The notes beneath the pieces were generated by a model, which saw only the letters and a list, made by a program, of their open reading frames with translations, did no database searches and was not told where the DNA came from. DNA of 64,000 bases from Diatrype stigma (lineage: Eukaryota > Ascomycota > Sordariomycetes > Xylariales > Diatrypaceae). Of the stretch, positions 33,683 through 45,125 are shown piece after piece. Location: assembly GCA_022225965.2 (NCBI GenBank), contig JAKJXP020000010.1, positions 496,001 through 560,000 of the forward strand, written 5' to 3'. The position numbers and the translations under genes were made by a program. The stretch's first letter is position 1, and the number at the start of each line of letters is the position of its first letter.

Positions 33683-35618
33683 TCACCCCCTAGTATCTGG
33701 TCTTCCCCCCGCCACATGCCCCCCGGCATGCCCCGTGGCCGTGCTGCTCATGCTGCCCTTCCTACTAGCGTCGCCGCCGGCGTCCTCGACGCTGCGCTCG
33801 AGGAAGCCGGCCCACAGATCAGCTAGCGACTCCTTGGTGCCGCCGGGCGTCGTTGCGCCGCCGCCGAGGTTATCGGTGAAGAACTCGGTGTTAAGGGAGG
33901 GCGTACTGGGCGTACGGTAGAAGGGGGACGTTGGTAATCTCAAGTTGTTGCTGGAAGTGCCAGGGCGCGCCAGCCCGGCCTGCTCGCGCTGCTCATCTGT
34001 CCAACCCAGCAGGCCGGCGATGATCTGCAGGATCTGGAACTTCTTGGGGTCAGACCGGTCCAGAGCTAAGAACTGGAGGAAGTGGTTCGTCACGATTTGC
34101 CTGTTATTTGCGTGTTAGCAACCGAAGAGGTTGAGTAGGACAGGGAATAGGCGGTTTGCCTGTGATTGCAGCTAGACCAATCAGGACAAGAAACTAACCT
34201 ATCGATGCTATCCTCTGGCTTCGTCTTCTTGAGGTAGCGGAGCGCCTTGGTGAGGTGGTCGTTTAGCACGATGGCCTCGTGGCGCAGCTTGCCGATCAGC
34301 AGGTTCTTCTCCTTGACCTCGCGCTCGAAGGGCGCGGTACGCTCGAGCTCGGCCTGCAGCGCGCCCCGGGCCGCCTCGGCCGTCTGTGCCCGCCCGTCAG
34401 CCTCGGCCACGAGCCGCTTCAGCGCCTGGAGTTGTTCTTCCGACGTCTCAACCATCTCCCGCAGCTCCGTCCGGCGCGCCTCCTGGATTTCCTGCAGCGC
34501 CCGCTGCAGGCCGTCGACGGCCTGGGCCTGGCTGTCGCGCTCTGCCGCCGCCCGCTCGTAGCTCTCCCGCAGCGTCGATACCTGCTCCTCGAGCGCCGAG
34601 GCCTTCTCGGCGAGGCTCTCCCGGATTGACCGCTCCTCCATGGCCAAGACCTCCCAGTCGCCCATTGCGTCCTTCGCGGCCTCCGCCTCTTCTCGGAGGT
34701 GCTGTATCTGGCGGGTCATGTCTTCCTTCTCCTTCAGGGAGTTGTGCTGTGACAGGTTATTCCGGCTCCGCAGGCTCGACAGCTCCCGCGTGGCATCTTG
34801 CAGCTCTGTCCTGAGCCCTTCAATTTCGGTCTCGTAGTTCTGTGCGCCCTTTTGAAATTCCTCGTTCTGGCTCTCGAGCTCTTCGATCCGTTCCTTCGCT
34901 TCTTCTAGTTCCTCTTTTCCTCTTGCTAACCGATTACCGACCGTCTCCTTAATCTTCTCTACCCTCTCGAGTAGTGTCTCGTACTGTTCCTGGGCCTGTT
35001 CCTTGGCCGCCTCGCTCTCTTCTAGATCTGCTTTGAGCTTTGTTGTCTCCTGCGAGTGATTTTCCTGTATACTCTCGAGCTGCTTCCGTAGTTGCTCCAC
35101 CTCCGCTCGCAGGGCTTCTCGTTCCTGCGACATGGCTTCTAATCTAGCGTTCGTATCCGGGGCGTCTTGGCCATCGGATACTGTTTCGGTATTTGACTTC
35201 TCGGTAGGGTAACCATTGGTCGTTGGTGATATAGCATGGCCATTTGCAGGTTTCTCGGACGTATTCTAAGGACTAAGTTAGACATGGTCAATCTTTTCTC
35301 GCCAGGGCGCATGTGAAATACCGCTATGGGAGAATCTGGGCTGTCAGATTGATTCCCGTCATCCTCGGCCCGGTCTTCACCATCCTGTGTTGCGTCTGTT
35401 GCGTCTACTGGTGAAGGCTTCTCCTCTGCCTCGGCAGCTTTTTTGGCGGCATTCTTCTTTTTCTTATTGTTCTTCTTTTTTTGGGCTAGATTAATGATTA
35501 CCAATGTCAGCGACCCCTCCTCAAAACCAATAAGCTGCTGCCATCTAGACTGAGACTGCGCAAGCGAGCGAGTGAACGCACCTGGACTGGCTTGCTGGAC
35601 TGGCTCTGGTGGACTCAT
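33683..35618 (-). CDS. rud3: Golgi matrix golgin Rud3 (GRAB-domain coiled-coil protein)
   Basis: cis-Golgi golgin. By family knowledge its GRAB domain binds Arf1-GTP and it tethers or organises ER-to-Golgi traffic. Exons on the minus strand: 35618-35582, 35485-35322, 35265-34199, 34100-33683; 561 residues, stop at 33683. The N-terminus (MSPPEPVQQASP) leads to a Lys-rich patch (QKKKNNKKKKNAAKKAAEAE) and an acidic linker. A long heptad coiled coil follows (about 95-390). The GRAB region is LIGKLRHEAIVLNDHLTKAL, then YLKKTKPEDSIDR joined across the last intron to QIVTNHFLQFLALDRSDPKK and FQILQIIAGLLGWTDEQRE. A Ser/Gly-rich tail ends the protein. The second intron has a weak GTATTT donor but a clear CTAAC branch and TTAG acceptor, and it preserves frame. 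Confidence 0.95.
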
Positions 35619-36962
35619 GATGTACAATGGGGACGTATGGGGTTATATGTGGCACGTATAGCTTTTCGAACGGGAATGGGGTCTAGCGAATTATCGTCTC
35701 GACAACCTCATTGAGCATGCTACTAAGTTTCTAAGTGTCATGCAGGGAGGGAGGGCAGGATAGGAGGTCGGAGGCATCGATTTGATTCGATTGATCGGTC
35801 GATTGATTGGATTGGCTGGATATTATGAGGTTTGCGAAGTGGTTGACCTTGACTTGGCGTTGGCGTTGACGTTGATGTCGTTACGCGAATGCTTAAATCG
35901 ACACACGTATCCTTTGGTCTTGTTGGATGCTGAACGTACTAGAAGGTACCTACTGTACATGTATGTATAGTATGTGGGTACTGCCCAATTGCCTGTATGT
36001 ATGTTTCTATGTATAATACATTACTTACCTACCTGATGGAGCCCAGATGCTGCCGTCAGCGGGCTAGGTGGAATGCCTGACTGCCTGCGTGCCTGGAGTG
36101 CCCGGCTGCTGGGCTCGCCCGTCCGGCGGGCCAGTCTTGGCCGACCAGAATCTCCAAAAGTGTAGGTACCCTCGCGTGCATTGCGTAACTCTTCACACAG
36201 ACAATTACGGAGTATTGCTGGACTACGTAATCTTAACTTTGGACCTTCATAACATAGGAATGAGGCTCTTATGAATAAATAACCTCAGGCTACCAGTTAC
36301 ATAATAAGAATAAGATGTTTCAATGATTCTGCTGCGTCTTGCCAATCTTCCGTCACAGATAGGAAACACATTCCTTACTAGCTGCTTGCATAGAAAAGTT
36401 TCTATGCCGTAGCTCTTCCAAGGTTATGAACAGTTCCTTTCTTCGTATAAGGTAGATATAGATAAGATAATGGTTAAAGCGGGGCTCCAGCTTCACTTGC
36501 GTTGTTGGCCAATCACATGACAGTATCACATGGTTAAAAAGGTTTCCAGCCTCACGCCCGCTTGAAGCCTGGGTTCTCTTTTCTTCCTCACATATTTTCC
36601 CTTCGCTGGAACTCACTTAGAGATTAGAAGCTGCCTACCCCATTCGTGTGGTCCAACTGGCTGGTTCGTAATTCCAGCTTGAAGTAGAGTAATAACTGCC
36701 TTTTATAATCCTGCTTCTTGCCCGCCCATTATTGCGCATGGGTGTAGTGGGTTCGCTATGTGCATACAAGATTTTTGCATACGTGAAATGAAAGATATGG
36801 CAATGGCATATCGAGTGCAAATCGAGTGCAAATCAAGTATTATAGTCGCTGCTAATTTCAATTATCGGTGGTATCATGCAAGTATAAGGCCATTTGCCTC
36901 TACGTAGACCACTTCAGATATTGCCATAACCATGAATCATTCCAATAATTTAAATCCACCAT
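35619..36962. other. Intergenic DNA between nop15 and rud3
   Basis: No supported gene. It includes the rud3 promoter side (35619-35900, with GATTGATTGG-type short repeats near 35780-35820) and AT-rich DNA toward the 3' end of nop15. Confidence 0.5.
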
Positions 36963-38557
36963 CTACGCCTTCGCCTTCTTAGCTTTTGAAGCCTTCTTGG
37001 TCTTCTTGCTCGTTGACTTGGGCCCGTCTTGCTTGCTGCTTCCGGCGGGATCCTTAACAGCAAGATCCCCACTAGCAGCTTCTTCAGCGGCAGCTATGCC
37101 AGCCAGCAACGCATCGACAGCTTTTGGCGCCTCGTCGTTGGCTTCCAGTGCTGCAGTCTCCTTTGCTACATCGGTGGCATCCTTTAGTTGAGGGCCTTCG
37201 AACTCATATCCCATATCCAACAGCTTTTGCGCTTTCGAGTTGCGCCTTTCCGCTTCCCTCTCTATCCTCTTCGTCCAGCCAGATTCGGTCACTGGCTTTT
37301 TCAAGTCATTGCCTTGCATCTTGCTGCGAGGGATCTTCTTGAAACGTTTGTTGGCACCCTTCCACAAGCTGTCGTGGATCTGGGATTTCGGCACCAATTT
37401 GCATCTAATTGAGATGTTAGGTTGTTATACAATGGTACATATTGTCTCTCGAGCATCAGGATTATGACTTGGTCCTCAGTGGCGAAGGTGAACTTACTTG
37501 AGAATATGACCAAAAAGGAGGTAGTTGTCCTGTGAAATGTTAGCTATCATCCCAATTTCTTGTACAAAGAGACGTAGAACATACCATGGTCTTCTGGGCC
37601 ACTTCAGCAACGGCCGCGTCCTCAAACTCGAGAAATGCGAAGTGCTTTGAAGCGCCAGTACGTTTGCTCCGCGAAAGGCGGAGTCGAAGGATCTTTCCGA
37701 ATTGTGAGAAATATTGCCTCCTACAACACTCGGTTAGTATTCCTTCTTAGCTAAATCGCTTGGCCGGGATCAGGAGTGCGATGGTGTGTTCTGAGGACAG
37801 AAGCATCACCCATCCCTAATAGCCACTTCGTGCTTGTGCAATGGATCTGCAACGAAACCCAAGTAATCAAATCTGGAAGTCACCTACATCTCGTATTCGT
37901 AGAAACCATGCGGGACGCGTCCGATATATAGAACTCCAGATTCCCCCTTCGATGTGCTGGAAGCCTGTTTGGAAGCCTCCGTAGGCTTGGGTGCCTTTCC
38001 TACATCCTGACCCGACTTGAAGAGGTCCCCCTTTCCAGCATCTGCTGCGGGATCTTCGTCGTCGCTATCAACCGTCTCTGCAAGAGCTTTCGCTTCTTCG
38101 TCTTCGTCATCCGAGAATGGGTGGTCGTCATCGGCTACAGGCGGTTCGGAGTCTTCTTCAACAGCCGCTTCTGTCTTGTCCTTCTGTCCTTTGCTTGGCT
38201 TCGTGGGTTTGGACTCCTTTGCCTTCTTCGTTGGCAATAGCCCAGTCTTCGATATCGCCGGCTGCTTGACTTGGGTCTCTTTCACGGCCTTGGTTTTCTT
38301 GATGGTCACCGGACTCGCATCGTCGACCGCTGGAGAGGATATAGTCAGATGGTGAAGTCCATGCAGAACAGGCTGACTGCTACTAACCCTTCCGCTTCGT
38401 GGTAGTGGTTGCGACCTTGTCTTTAGGGGCCGGCTTCGCAGGAGCATCGCTCGATGCTACGAGAAGTGTAAGTACGCGCACATATGATATTTACTTTGCG
38501 ATTGCTTCGGGAGTTTTCTTTACCCTTGGACTTCTTGTTTCGGGTTACTGGCGCCAT
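36963..38557 (-). CDS. nop15: Nop15-type RRM protein, 60S ribosome biogenesis
   Basis: Nucleolar RNA-binding protein. Nop15 homologues bind ITS2 region pre-rRNA and are needed for 27S processing (family knowledge). Six exons on the minus strand: 38557-38524, 38456-38388, 38329-37888, 37720-37585, 37529-37498, 37404-36963; 384 residues. A Lys/Ala-rich N-terminal half with acidic clusters ([20 protein letters not shown]) precedes one RRM at about 166-245. RNP2 is LYIGRVP and RNP1 is KHFAFLEF. The RRM continues through the small exon ([10 protein letters not shown]) to [20 protein letters not shown]. The end is Lys-rich ([15 protein letters not shown]). All five introns have good donors (GTAAAG, GTTAGT, GTAGGT, GTATGT, GTAAGT) and AG acceptors. 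Divergent from smn1. Confidence 0.95.
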
Positions 38558-39244
38558 CGTGAATGCTTTGTGTCTGTTCGAGTTATAAGAGACTGGATCA
38601 CTGAATGCTGTTCTTGACCCTTGAGGCAATCAATTGATCTCAGAAACTTTTTTCTGGGGCTATCGCTTTGCGCGGCCCCACCTTATTGACTATAATTCTT
38701 ATCTTATCTTAGGCAGGTATGTACATGTATGTAGGCAAGCTAGTAGCTCAGCAGCTGCGTACCTCGAAAAATCAGCATCGCGACACAAGTCAACTGCATT
38801 ACAGCGGCTTTTAACTACCTAATTAGGTATCTACTAGAACTGTTACCTCCATAGATACTGTCTATTGTATAGCTTACTTCGTGCATACTTCGTACTGTCC
38901 CTGGGGCTCCAACTCCAAATGAAAGGGCGGCTCTTCGGGCGACTTCGTGAAGGTCACATTCCAAAGTAGTATCGTTAGCATTAGGGTTCATTACTGCTAA
39001 TACGTTCAGTTCAGTACTTGTATAATGACAATTGTAATTATGATGAAATCAAAGAGTTAATAGGACCACGCCAATGCTGGTTTTGATGAAACACATTGCC
39101 TTATATTTCATATGCCATGTAGCGGTCACGGTTGCCTATCAAATAGTCAAGACTTCTTCTTTCCAACCAAAGAAGTTAAGCTCAACTTAGGCACCTACCT
39201 ACAACCAACCTGTTGCCCAGTCTATCGACTTAAATCGTCACGAA
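38558..39244. promoter_or_regulatory. Shared divergent promoter of nop15 and smn1
   Basis: The 687 bases between two start codons facing away from each other contain no gene and must hold both 5' UTRs and core promoters. It is AT-rich in the middle (38990-39110). I recognise no named element. Confidence 0.55.
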
Positions 39245-39999
39245 ATGGCGGCAAACGAGAACCTAACACACGACGAGATCTGGGATGACTCCACGCTCGT
39301 GAATTCTTGGAATGAAGCTCTGGAAGAATATAAGGTGTGTGTTTGTCTTCGGGTCTAATGGTGTCTGGTTTGTACGGGCCTGTCCGCTGATCGCTTCGCA
39401 CAGAAATACCACAGCATACACACTAAGGGAGGAAATGTCAACGACCTCATCAAAGAGAAGTTTGCGATCCCCAGTCATCCGGATCTCGGCTATCGTTCCA
39501 ATACTGACGTGATGATCATGATAGGGAGACTTCGGATGCCAAGGACGAGCCAGAAGAGCCTCGACCCCAGCAGGTAGATTCCCCTACTGACGAAGAGTCC
39601 CCTGAGAAGAGAGAGCAGGGCAAGGTGAGTCCTAGCTCCTTTTCTCTTGATCTAAACGAGAATCTGTTGTAGTGAAACAATCTATCATGGGCCTCGATGG
39701 AAGACTAATAAACTCATAGGGCGTGGGGATCGAGAACGGCACGCAAAGTATCCGGCCCAGCCATTCGCCTATTCCAGGTTCCGCACCAGTTCCAGCAGGG
39801 CTTCTCGGAACGGGTAAGCTTTCCCCTGTACTTAGACACAGAGATGTTCCTGGAACTAGTGGCACAAAACACTACTGACTAGATATTAGTACGCGATGAA
39901 GGCCTTAAAAGGCTCTTGATGTCTTGGTACTACGCTGGCTATTACACGGGCTATTATGAAGGCCAACGGGAACCGTTGAAAAATGACGAGTCTGGGTAA
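39245..39999 (+). CDS. smn1: Survival motor neuron protein homologue Smn1
   Basis: Core SMN-complex subunit for Sm-ring assembly on spliceosomal snRNAs, cytoplasmic and nuclear by family knowledge. Five exons: 39245-39334, 39404-39459, 39525-39624, 39720-39813, 39890-39999; 149 residues, matching the short fission-yeast type. The N-terminal Gemin2-binding segment is IWDDSTLVNSWNEALEEYK, continued across intron 1 by KYHSIHTKGG. A Glu/Pro/Ser-rich linker and a short Pro/Gly stretch follow. The C-terminal YG box is LLMSWYYAGYYTGYYEG, which drives oligomerisation. There is no Tudor domain, as in other fungi. Intron 2 uses the uncommon donor GTTTGC with a TACTGAC branch and TAG acceptor; it is required to keep frame. 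It is easily missed because each exon is short. Confidence 0.93.
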
Positions 40000-42257
40000 A
40001 GGTGATGGGAGAATCGGTTGCTTTTACCGCTGAGAGCCGTGAGGCTGAGGTCCGGCTAGGAATTGGTTGGGCCCACCCATGTAGGATCTGCGACGACTCC
40101 TGTTCCATCTACCACGATTTCCCAAATGTACGCCCATTTCTTAGTGTTTAGCAGCGGTGCGACAGGTCGCGTATCAGTCTCGTACTTCGTTCGTAGGCGG
40201 GATGATGTGCAGTTCAGGAATGACTTTAGCTCAAATACCCAGATACCTAGTATATGTAGCCCAGCCAAGGATCATGAAGGCCCACTGCGACAATTACTGC
40301 AGCCTTTCATGAATATCATGGGCTGATTCTTGCTTTCACAAGACTGCGCGTATCTGGTTTATGAGACGAAACGATCGATGTGAGCTACGCCAAGTCTTAC
40401 TACGCGGCCAGCCGAACATCATTTTCCAATCTTCGGGAGGACGCCCAGTTATTTGTTTCGATCCAGATCTCAAGTGTTGCTTGAAACATTTCCGTTGTAA
40501 TGGCAGAAACAGCGAGGAGCGTCTGGCTTGGCCTTGAAACTGCCTTATAGCGCCTCAAGCGTTTAAGATTGGATTGACCCCCTGAAAGCTTGTGACTGTG
40601 AAGATGCGCCTACGTCTGCACCATAGCTAGTACGTACGAGAAACCATTTTCAAATTACATTTGAATAGTTAGTAATAATAATGCTGATCATAGGACATGA
40701 TCCTGTGATATATCCACGTCAATTATAATCAACAGCACAGTAGAAGCCGAAGCCAAAGTATAGATAAACAAGCGCCAATGCATCCTTGAAATGACATTTC
40801 TCCACTACGCCAGGCAACCCCTACCTTGACGCAGTGTATATACGGCCAAACGGGATTCTCAATGCCGACCGTCATCTGAAAGAAGGTTTTCGGGATACTC
40901 CGTATATACATTCGTGGGTAGCCCTGGCTCGTTGCTTGTCGCAAAAGTTACCTAGAGTCTTCTGTGTACGGCGTATGGCTGACGCTGTTGTTTCTATGAG
41001 TTATAGAGAGTTCTGGTAGGCCATACCGGCGCAAAGCCAAGCATTCTCCCTGGTTCCTGCAGTAGGGTAGACTGTAGTTCTACGGTACCTAGGTAGAGAG
41101 CTCGGAGCTAGCGCGTAAAGGACCCAGGGAACAGATGGATTAAGGTTTCAATGGATCTTAAAACACGCCCAAATAGGGACTAGCTTCGAGAAGCTTGGCT
41201 TCCCCACGTGCGCCAACTCTCAACTCCCTTAAAGCAGAGAAATCTCCGGCCGACAATATTGAAAAGAAACTTCTGAAGGTTCTGGCTTAAAGACTTGCGT
41301 GGCAGCAAGAGGAGCTTATATTTAATTCACAATACCAATATATCAAACTTTAGACAATGGCCGTGATCAACATGATGTGCAACATATCAAACATTGAAGA
41401 ACATGCATGGCTGCGGGAGAGCTCTCTGACAATCAGTGGCATAAGCTAGCATACCCAACCCATGCGCTGCTTAGGACATAACAAGCTAGCGCCCTGTCAA
41501 TCGGAAAGGTCAAAGCTCTGACCCCCTGGCCACATGCCAAAACGCAACACGAGACAGAGCTGTCACATCCGACTCCTGACCCTAAACCCCATAACCCGTG
41601 AACCCCCATGCAACCGCTCCAGAATGGACGTGCCTCGAGCCTTTCCAACCGCTCTCCCATGGGTCGACCACGGCAACGCAGGCATTGCCTCTTCAGCACT
41701 AGGCCGTGACGGGATGTTCTGGCGCCGATACAGACACCCTTGACGATCGCTGGCCGGAAGATCTTGGGCATGTTTCGAGACCAGCTTCCCCCAGCTCCTG
41801 ATCTATGTAACTAGGAGCCTCAGACTCCAGAACGACGCCCAGAGCAGCCAGGGGCCGAGATTGTTGCCGGGAACGCCGCCTTCCAGCAAGGTGCGGAGAG
41901 CTGGAGCTAAGGCCTCGACGCTCAGATTTAAGTCGCCATGTCCCCTTCCCAAAAAGCCGAAGAGAGGGTCTCTTGTTTCTCTTTTCCATCCCGCACTCCC
42001 GTCATCCAGCATTTCGTGTCCAGGTTACACCTCCATTCCTTCGTTATCCTAATTCTCGTCTCGTTCATTTCATCTACACCACGAGCAGGGCCTCGCCATA
42101 CCAGTAGCTTCCCAATTGCCAGTTGTTTTATCACCCGGTCTTCTAGAAAAAAAGGCATTTACCCTCAAGTTTACGAGAGCAGGATCTTCGACTTGCTTGC
42201 CCGACCCCCCCTAATATCATCTAAGTAATTATTACGCACCGCACCCACCCGTTCAAG
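40000..42257. other. Intergenic DNA upstream of the cupredoxin gene
   Basis: No supported gene. The last 250 bases are pyrimidine-rich, as in fungal promoters and leaders. A minus-strand frame at 41699-41989 is basic but starts in that promoter area and has no family resemblance. Confidence 0.5.
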
Positions 42258-43289
42258 ATGAAGTACTCAGCAGCTCTCTCGCTGGCCGTTGCCCCCATGG
42301 CGCTGGCCAAGGCTATCCATAACGTCTATCCGCCCGCCAAGAGAAATGGCCACATGAAGGAGGAGTCTGGCGGTGATGTTCTCGAGAAGATAAGCGGCGA
42401 CCAGTCGGCATTCCTACACGGTGGTGTCTCCGTGGAGGGAGCGACGCAAGTCATCGTCATCTGGGCCAACCCCGGTGCGTCTGCCGAGACGACCACGGTC
42501 AACGAGCAGGTGACCGTCACCCAGACCGTCACCGAAGCCGGAGCGACCGCCACCGAGGCGGCGGCTGCTACCCACACCGTCACCGTCGGTGGCGATGCCG
42601 GCCTGGTCTTCACCCCCACGGAGCTCACGGCGAACCCGGGCGACATGGTCATCTTCTCCTTCGAGAAGCAGATGCACACGGCCACGCAGTCGTCCTTCGA
42701 CACGCCCTGCGACCCGCTCGAGGGCGGCATGGACACCGACACGCAGCCCAACCCCAACAACACCATCAGCCCGCCACCCCAGGTCGCGATGCAGGTCATG
42801 ACCTCCGAGCCGCTCTGGTTCTACTGCAAGACCGGCAACCACTGCGGCCAGGGCATGACCTTCGCCATCAACCCCACCGCCGAGAAGACCTTCGCCCAGT
42901 TCCAGGCCAAGGCCATCGAGCAGAAGGGCTCCGGCACCCCCAGCGCCATCGTCGGCGGCAACTCCAGCGCGCCCCCCGCCGCTGAGTCCTCTGCTGCTGC
43001 CGCCCCGCCCGCCGAGTCCGCCTCCGCCACTGCTAGCGCTGGCGGCGCCGAGGCCACCGCCGGCTTGGAGATGGGCCAGGGCACCGTCAACCCCGACGGC
43101 TCGTGCAACTGCGCCGTCACGTGCTCAATGGGCAACTTCCCCGCAATGGAGGCTCAGGGCATGGGTGCTTTCGGCGGCTATGCTGGTAAGTCAGATCATC
43201 TTCCTGGATTGTGAAAACAGAACCAAAGAACCCGAGACGCTAACGTGAACTGAACAGGTGGCATCCCCCGTAGCATGATGGAGGCTTAA
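42258..43289 (+). CDS. Secreted serine-rich cupredoxin (type I copper) protein
   Basis: Predicted extracellular blue-copper-fold protein of the fungal extracellular serine-rich group; physiological role unknown. Exons: 42258-43185 and 43258-43289 (GTAAGT, CAG; split GGT codon), 319 residues. The signal peptide MKYSAALSLAVAPMALA is followed by a possible propeptide ending at KR (28-29) and a Thr/Val/Ala-rich stretch (75-108). The cupredoxin domain spans about 108-205. Candidate copper ligands are His140 (MHTATQSSF), Cys190, His195 and Met200 (WFYCKTGNHCGQGM). Ser/Ala/Pro-rich linker 225-270 is probably O-glycosylated. The tail has CNCAVTC and ends GIPRSMMEA without an obvious GPI signal. GC-biased codons suggest high expression. 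Confidence 0.92.
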
Positions 43290-44685
43290 GAGTAAAGACG
43301 ACGCTACGATAGATGAGGTACGAGAAGAGCGGGAAGAGGAAACCAACAAACTCTCCCGCGATTTCTAAAATAGATGATACCACCACCACCACCACCACCA
43401 CCGGGCCACGTCAGTTTCTTGTAGATTTACCACCATCCTACTTAACTCAACCCTCCCTCCCTGCCCCCCCCCCCAACCTTTTGCCTAGACGGCCGTGTAT
43501 TTACAGGGTCCCTATTATATCATGACTGGCTTTGGAGGCTTTATATATATATGACTGGATCGTATTTTTCTGGATGGGGTGTAGTTCTTTTTTAAAAACT
43601 TAATGAAGCGGATTTTTTGATCAAAAACCACGAACGTGCAGTGCAGTGCAATGTGATCTGTCTGATACATACTTTATCAACATCGTGAACCCATCCTCCA
43701 TGGTCTCTTCAGCTATTAGTTCACCTGGCTCGTAGAAGAGTTTCACCTTGCAACTTTAATCTGCCGAGATGGGTAGGTATGCGCTCAGAGCACATGTCTA
43801 CCACTTCATCATTTGCGCTGGTGTCTGATGTCTTGTATCACAAGGAAAACTACCTGCGTGAGATGCAACAATTTGTCGCTGAAAGCCTAAGACTCCTACT
43901 TACCTACCTACTTAGCAGCCAAGTACTATGTAGAGTTGAAAGACCACACTACCAGCAGTGCTTACTTGGCATAGCAAAGTCCAAGCAAGATAACGGCCTA
44001 GTGAACAAGGCATGCAAGTGACAAGAGTGGGATAGAGCAAGTATCCCAGGAATCTCACCAGAAAATCTGCGAGCTCGACAGCATCTGGACATCATGTTCC
44101 CCAAAGATCAGAACATTTGCTTGCATCATCATCATCAAGGGAGAGCCTCACAGGGAACAAGGCGTGGCATAGGTAGAGTAGAGGCGGCGGGAAGCGATCT
44201 GGTCATGGCAGAATAGATTTCAGTAGCTAAACTACCTAAGGCAGGAAGAAAATGAAATTCCGTAGGCAGCTGTGCAGGCAGCTATGTAGCTGACTTCCCG
44301 TCTCTCTACCCAGCACGCCAACATCACGCCGATTAATCATCAATCAGTACGCCTTTGCTCCCTCGTCTACCCTTCTACCCACCCCCCGTCTCTCTCTCTC
44401 CCCAGAGTTTGTGTAAATGAACGAAGAGACTCCGGGTGCTATGTGTGTATGTATGCATGTAAATGGTATGTTTTGCGCATCGTGATGTCGTTTCGCGTCG
44501 AAAAGCCGTAGGCCGCCCAGTTCCGTGTATCGCACCCCATCGCATCGTATCGCGCAGCACCACAGCGCATGCGAGGGCTTGGCACCGTTGCTGTCACCGG
44601 CGTTGATGACGATGCAGATCGACTGCGAAGTTGTTTTTCAGGCTGGTTGATTGATGGTCCTGGATTGGATGGGTCTGCCTTTTTT
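43290..44685. other. Intergenic DNA between convergent cupredoxin and SERF genes
   Basis: No supported gene. It contains a CAC run (about 43378-43402), C-rich and AT-rich 3' UTR-like DNA, and a CT-rich stretch near 44370-44400. A plus-strand frame at 43779-44021 has no family resemblance. Confidence 0.5.
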
Positions 44686-45125
44686 TTATTTCTTGCCGGC
44701 CGTCTCGTTTTTCTTCGCATCAGCTATAGGGTAGAAGGTTAGCATGTCAGTCAGCTCGAATTATACACAGCAACAAGCCTGCTCGCACGCCGAGGTCAAG
44801 CACGGAGATGGGTGGGTGAGTTGATTTGCAATATGCAACTCAAGAGCAGCAGCGGTTCTCGTTATATAACGTAGACGCCCAGCCCGGCACAACCCCATTC
44901 GGCTGGTGGTGTATGACTGCGGTGAACAATGGGACACAAGGCAAGTGGTAGGCTAAGTGACAAATATGGTTTCTTACCGGCAGCCTGTTTCTCTCGCATC
45001 TTCTGGGCGGCTGCCTCCTTGTCGCGCTGCATCTCGTAGCCGCTCTTGCTGTTCTTGGTCTTCTGCGAGGCCTGGGTTTTCAGGTTCTTCTCGCGCGCCT
45101 TCTCACGCTGGTTGCCGCGGGCCAT
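44686..45125 (-). CDS. SERF/4F5-family small basic protein
   Basis: Small highly charged protein of the SERF (small EDRK-rich factor) family; human and nematode members modify amyloid aggregation and bind RNA, and the fungal role is little known. Exons on the minus strand: 45125-44978 and 44723-44686 (donor GTAAGA, acceptor TAG, split GCT codon), 61 residues. The signature MARGNQREKAREKNLKTQAS starts the protein, followed by QKTKNSKSGYEMQRDKEAAA and QKMREKQAAADAKK, ending ETAGKK. The spliced end matches the family length well; reading through the intron would replace it with an unrelated tail. Confidence 0.93.

Noticed and set aside
41433..41989. Overlapping minus-strand frames of 96-112 codons
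   Set aside because: They lie upstream of the cupredoxin gene on the opposite strand, start at non-ATG codons or have no recognisable content.
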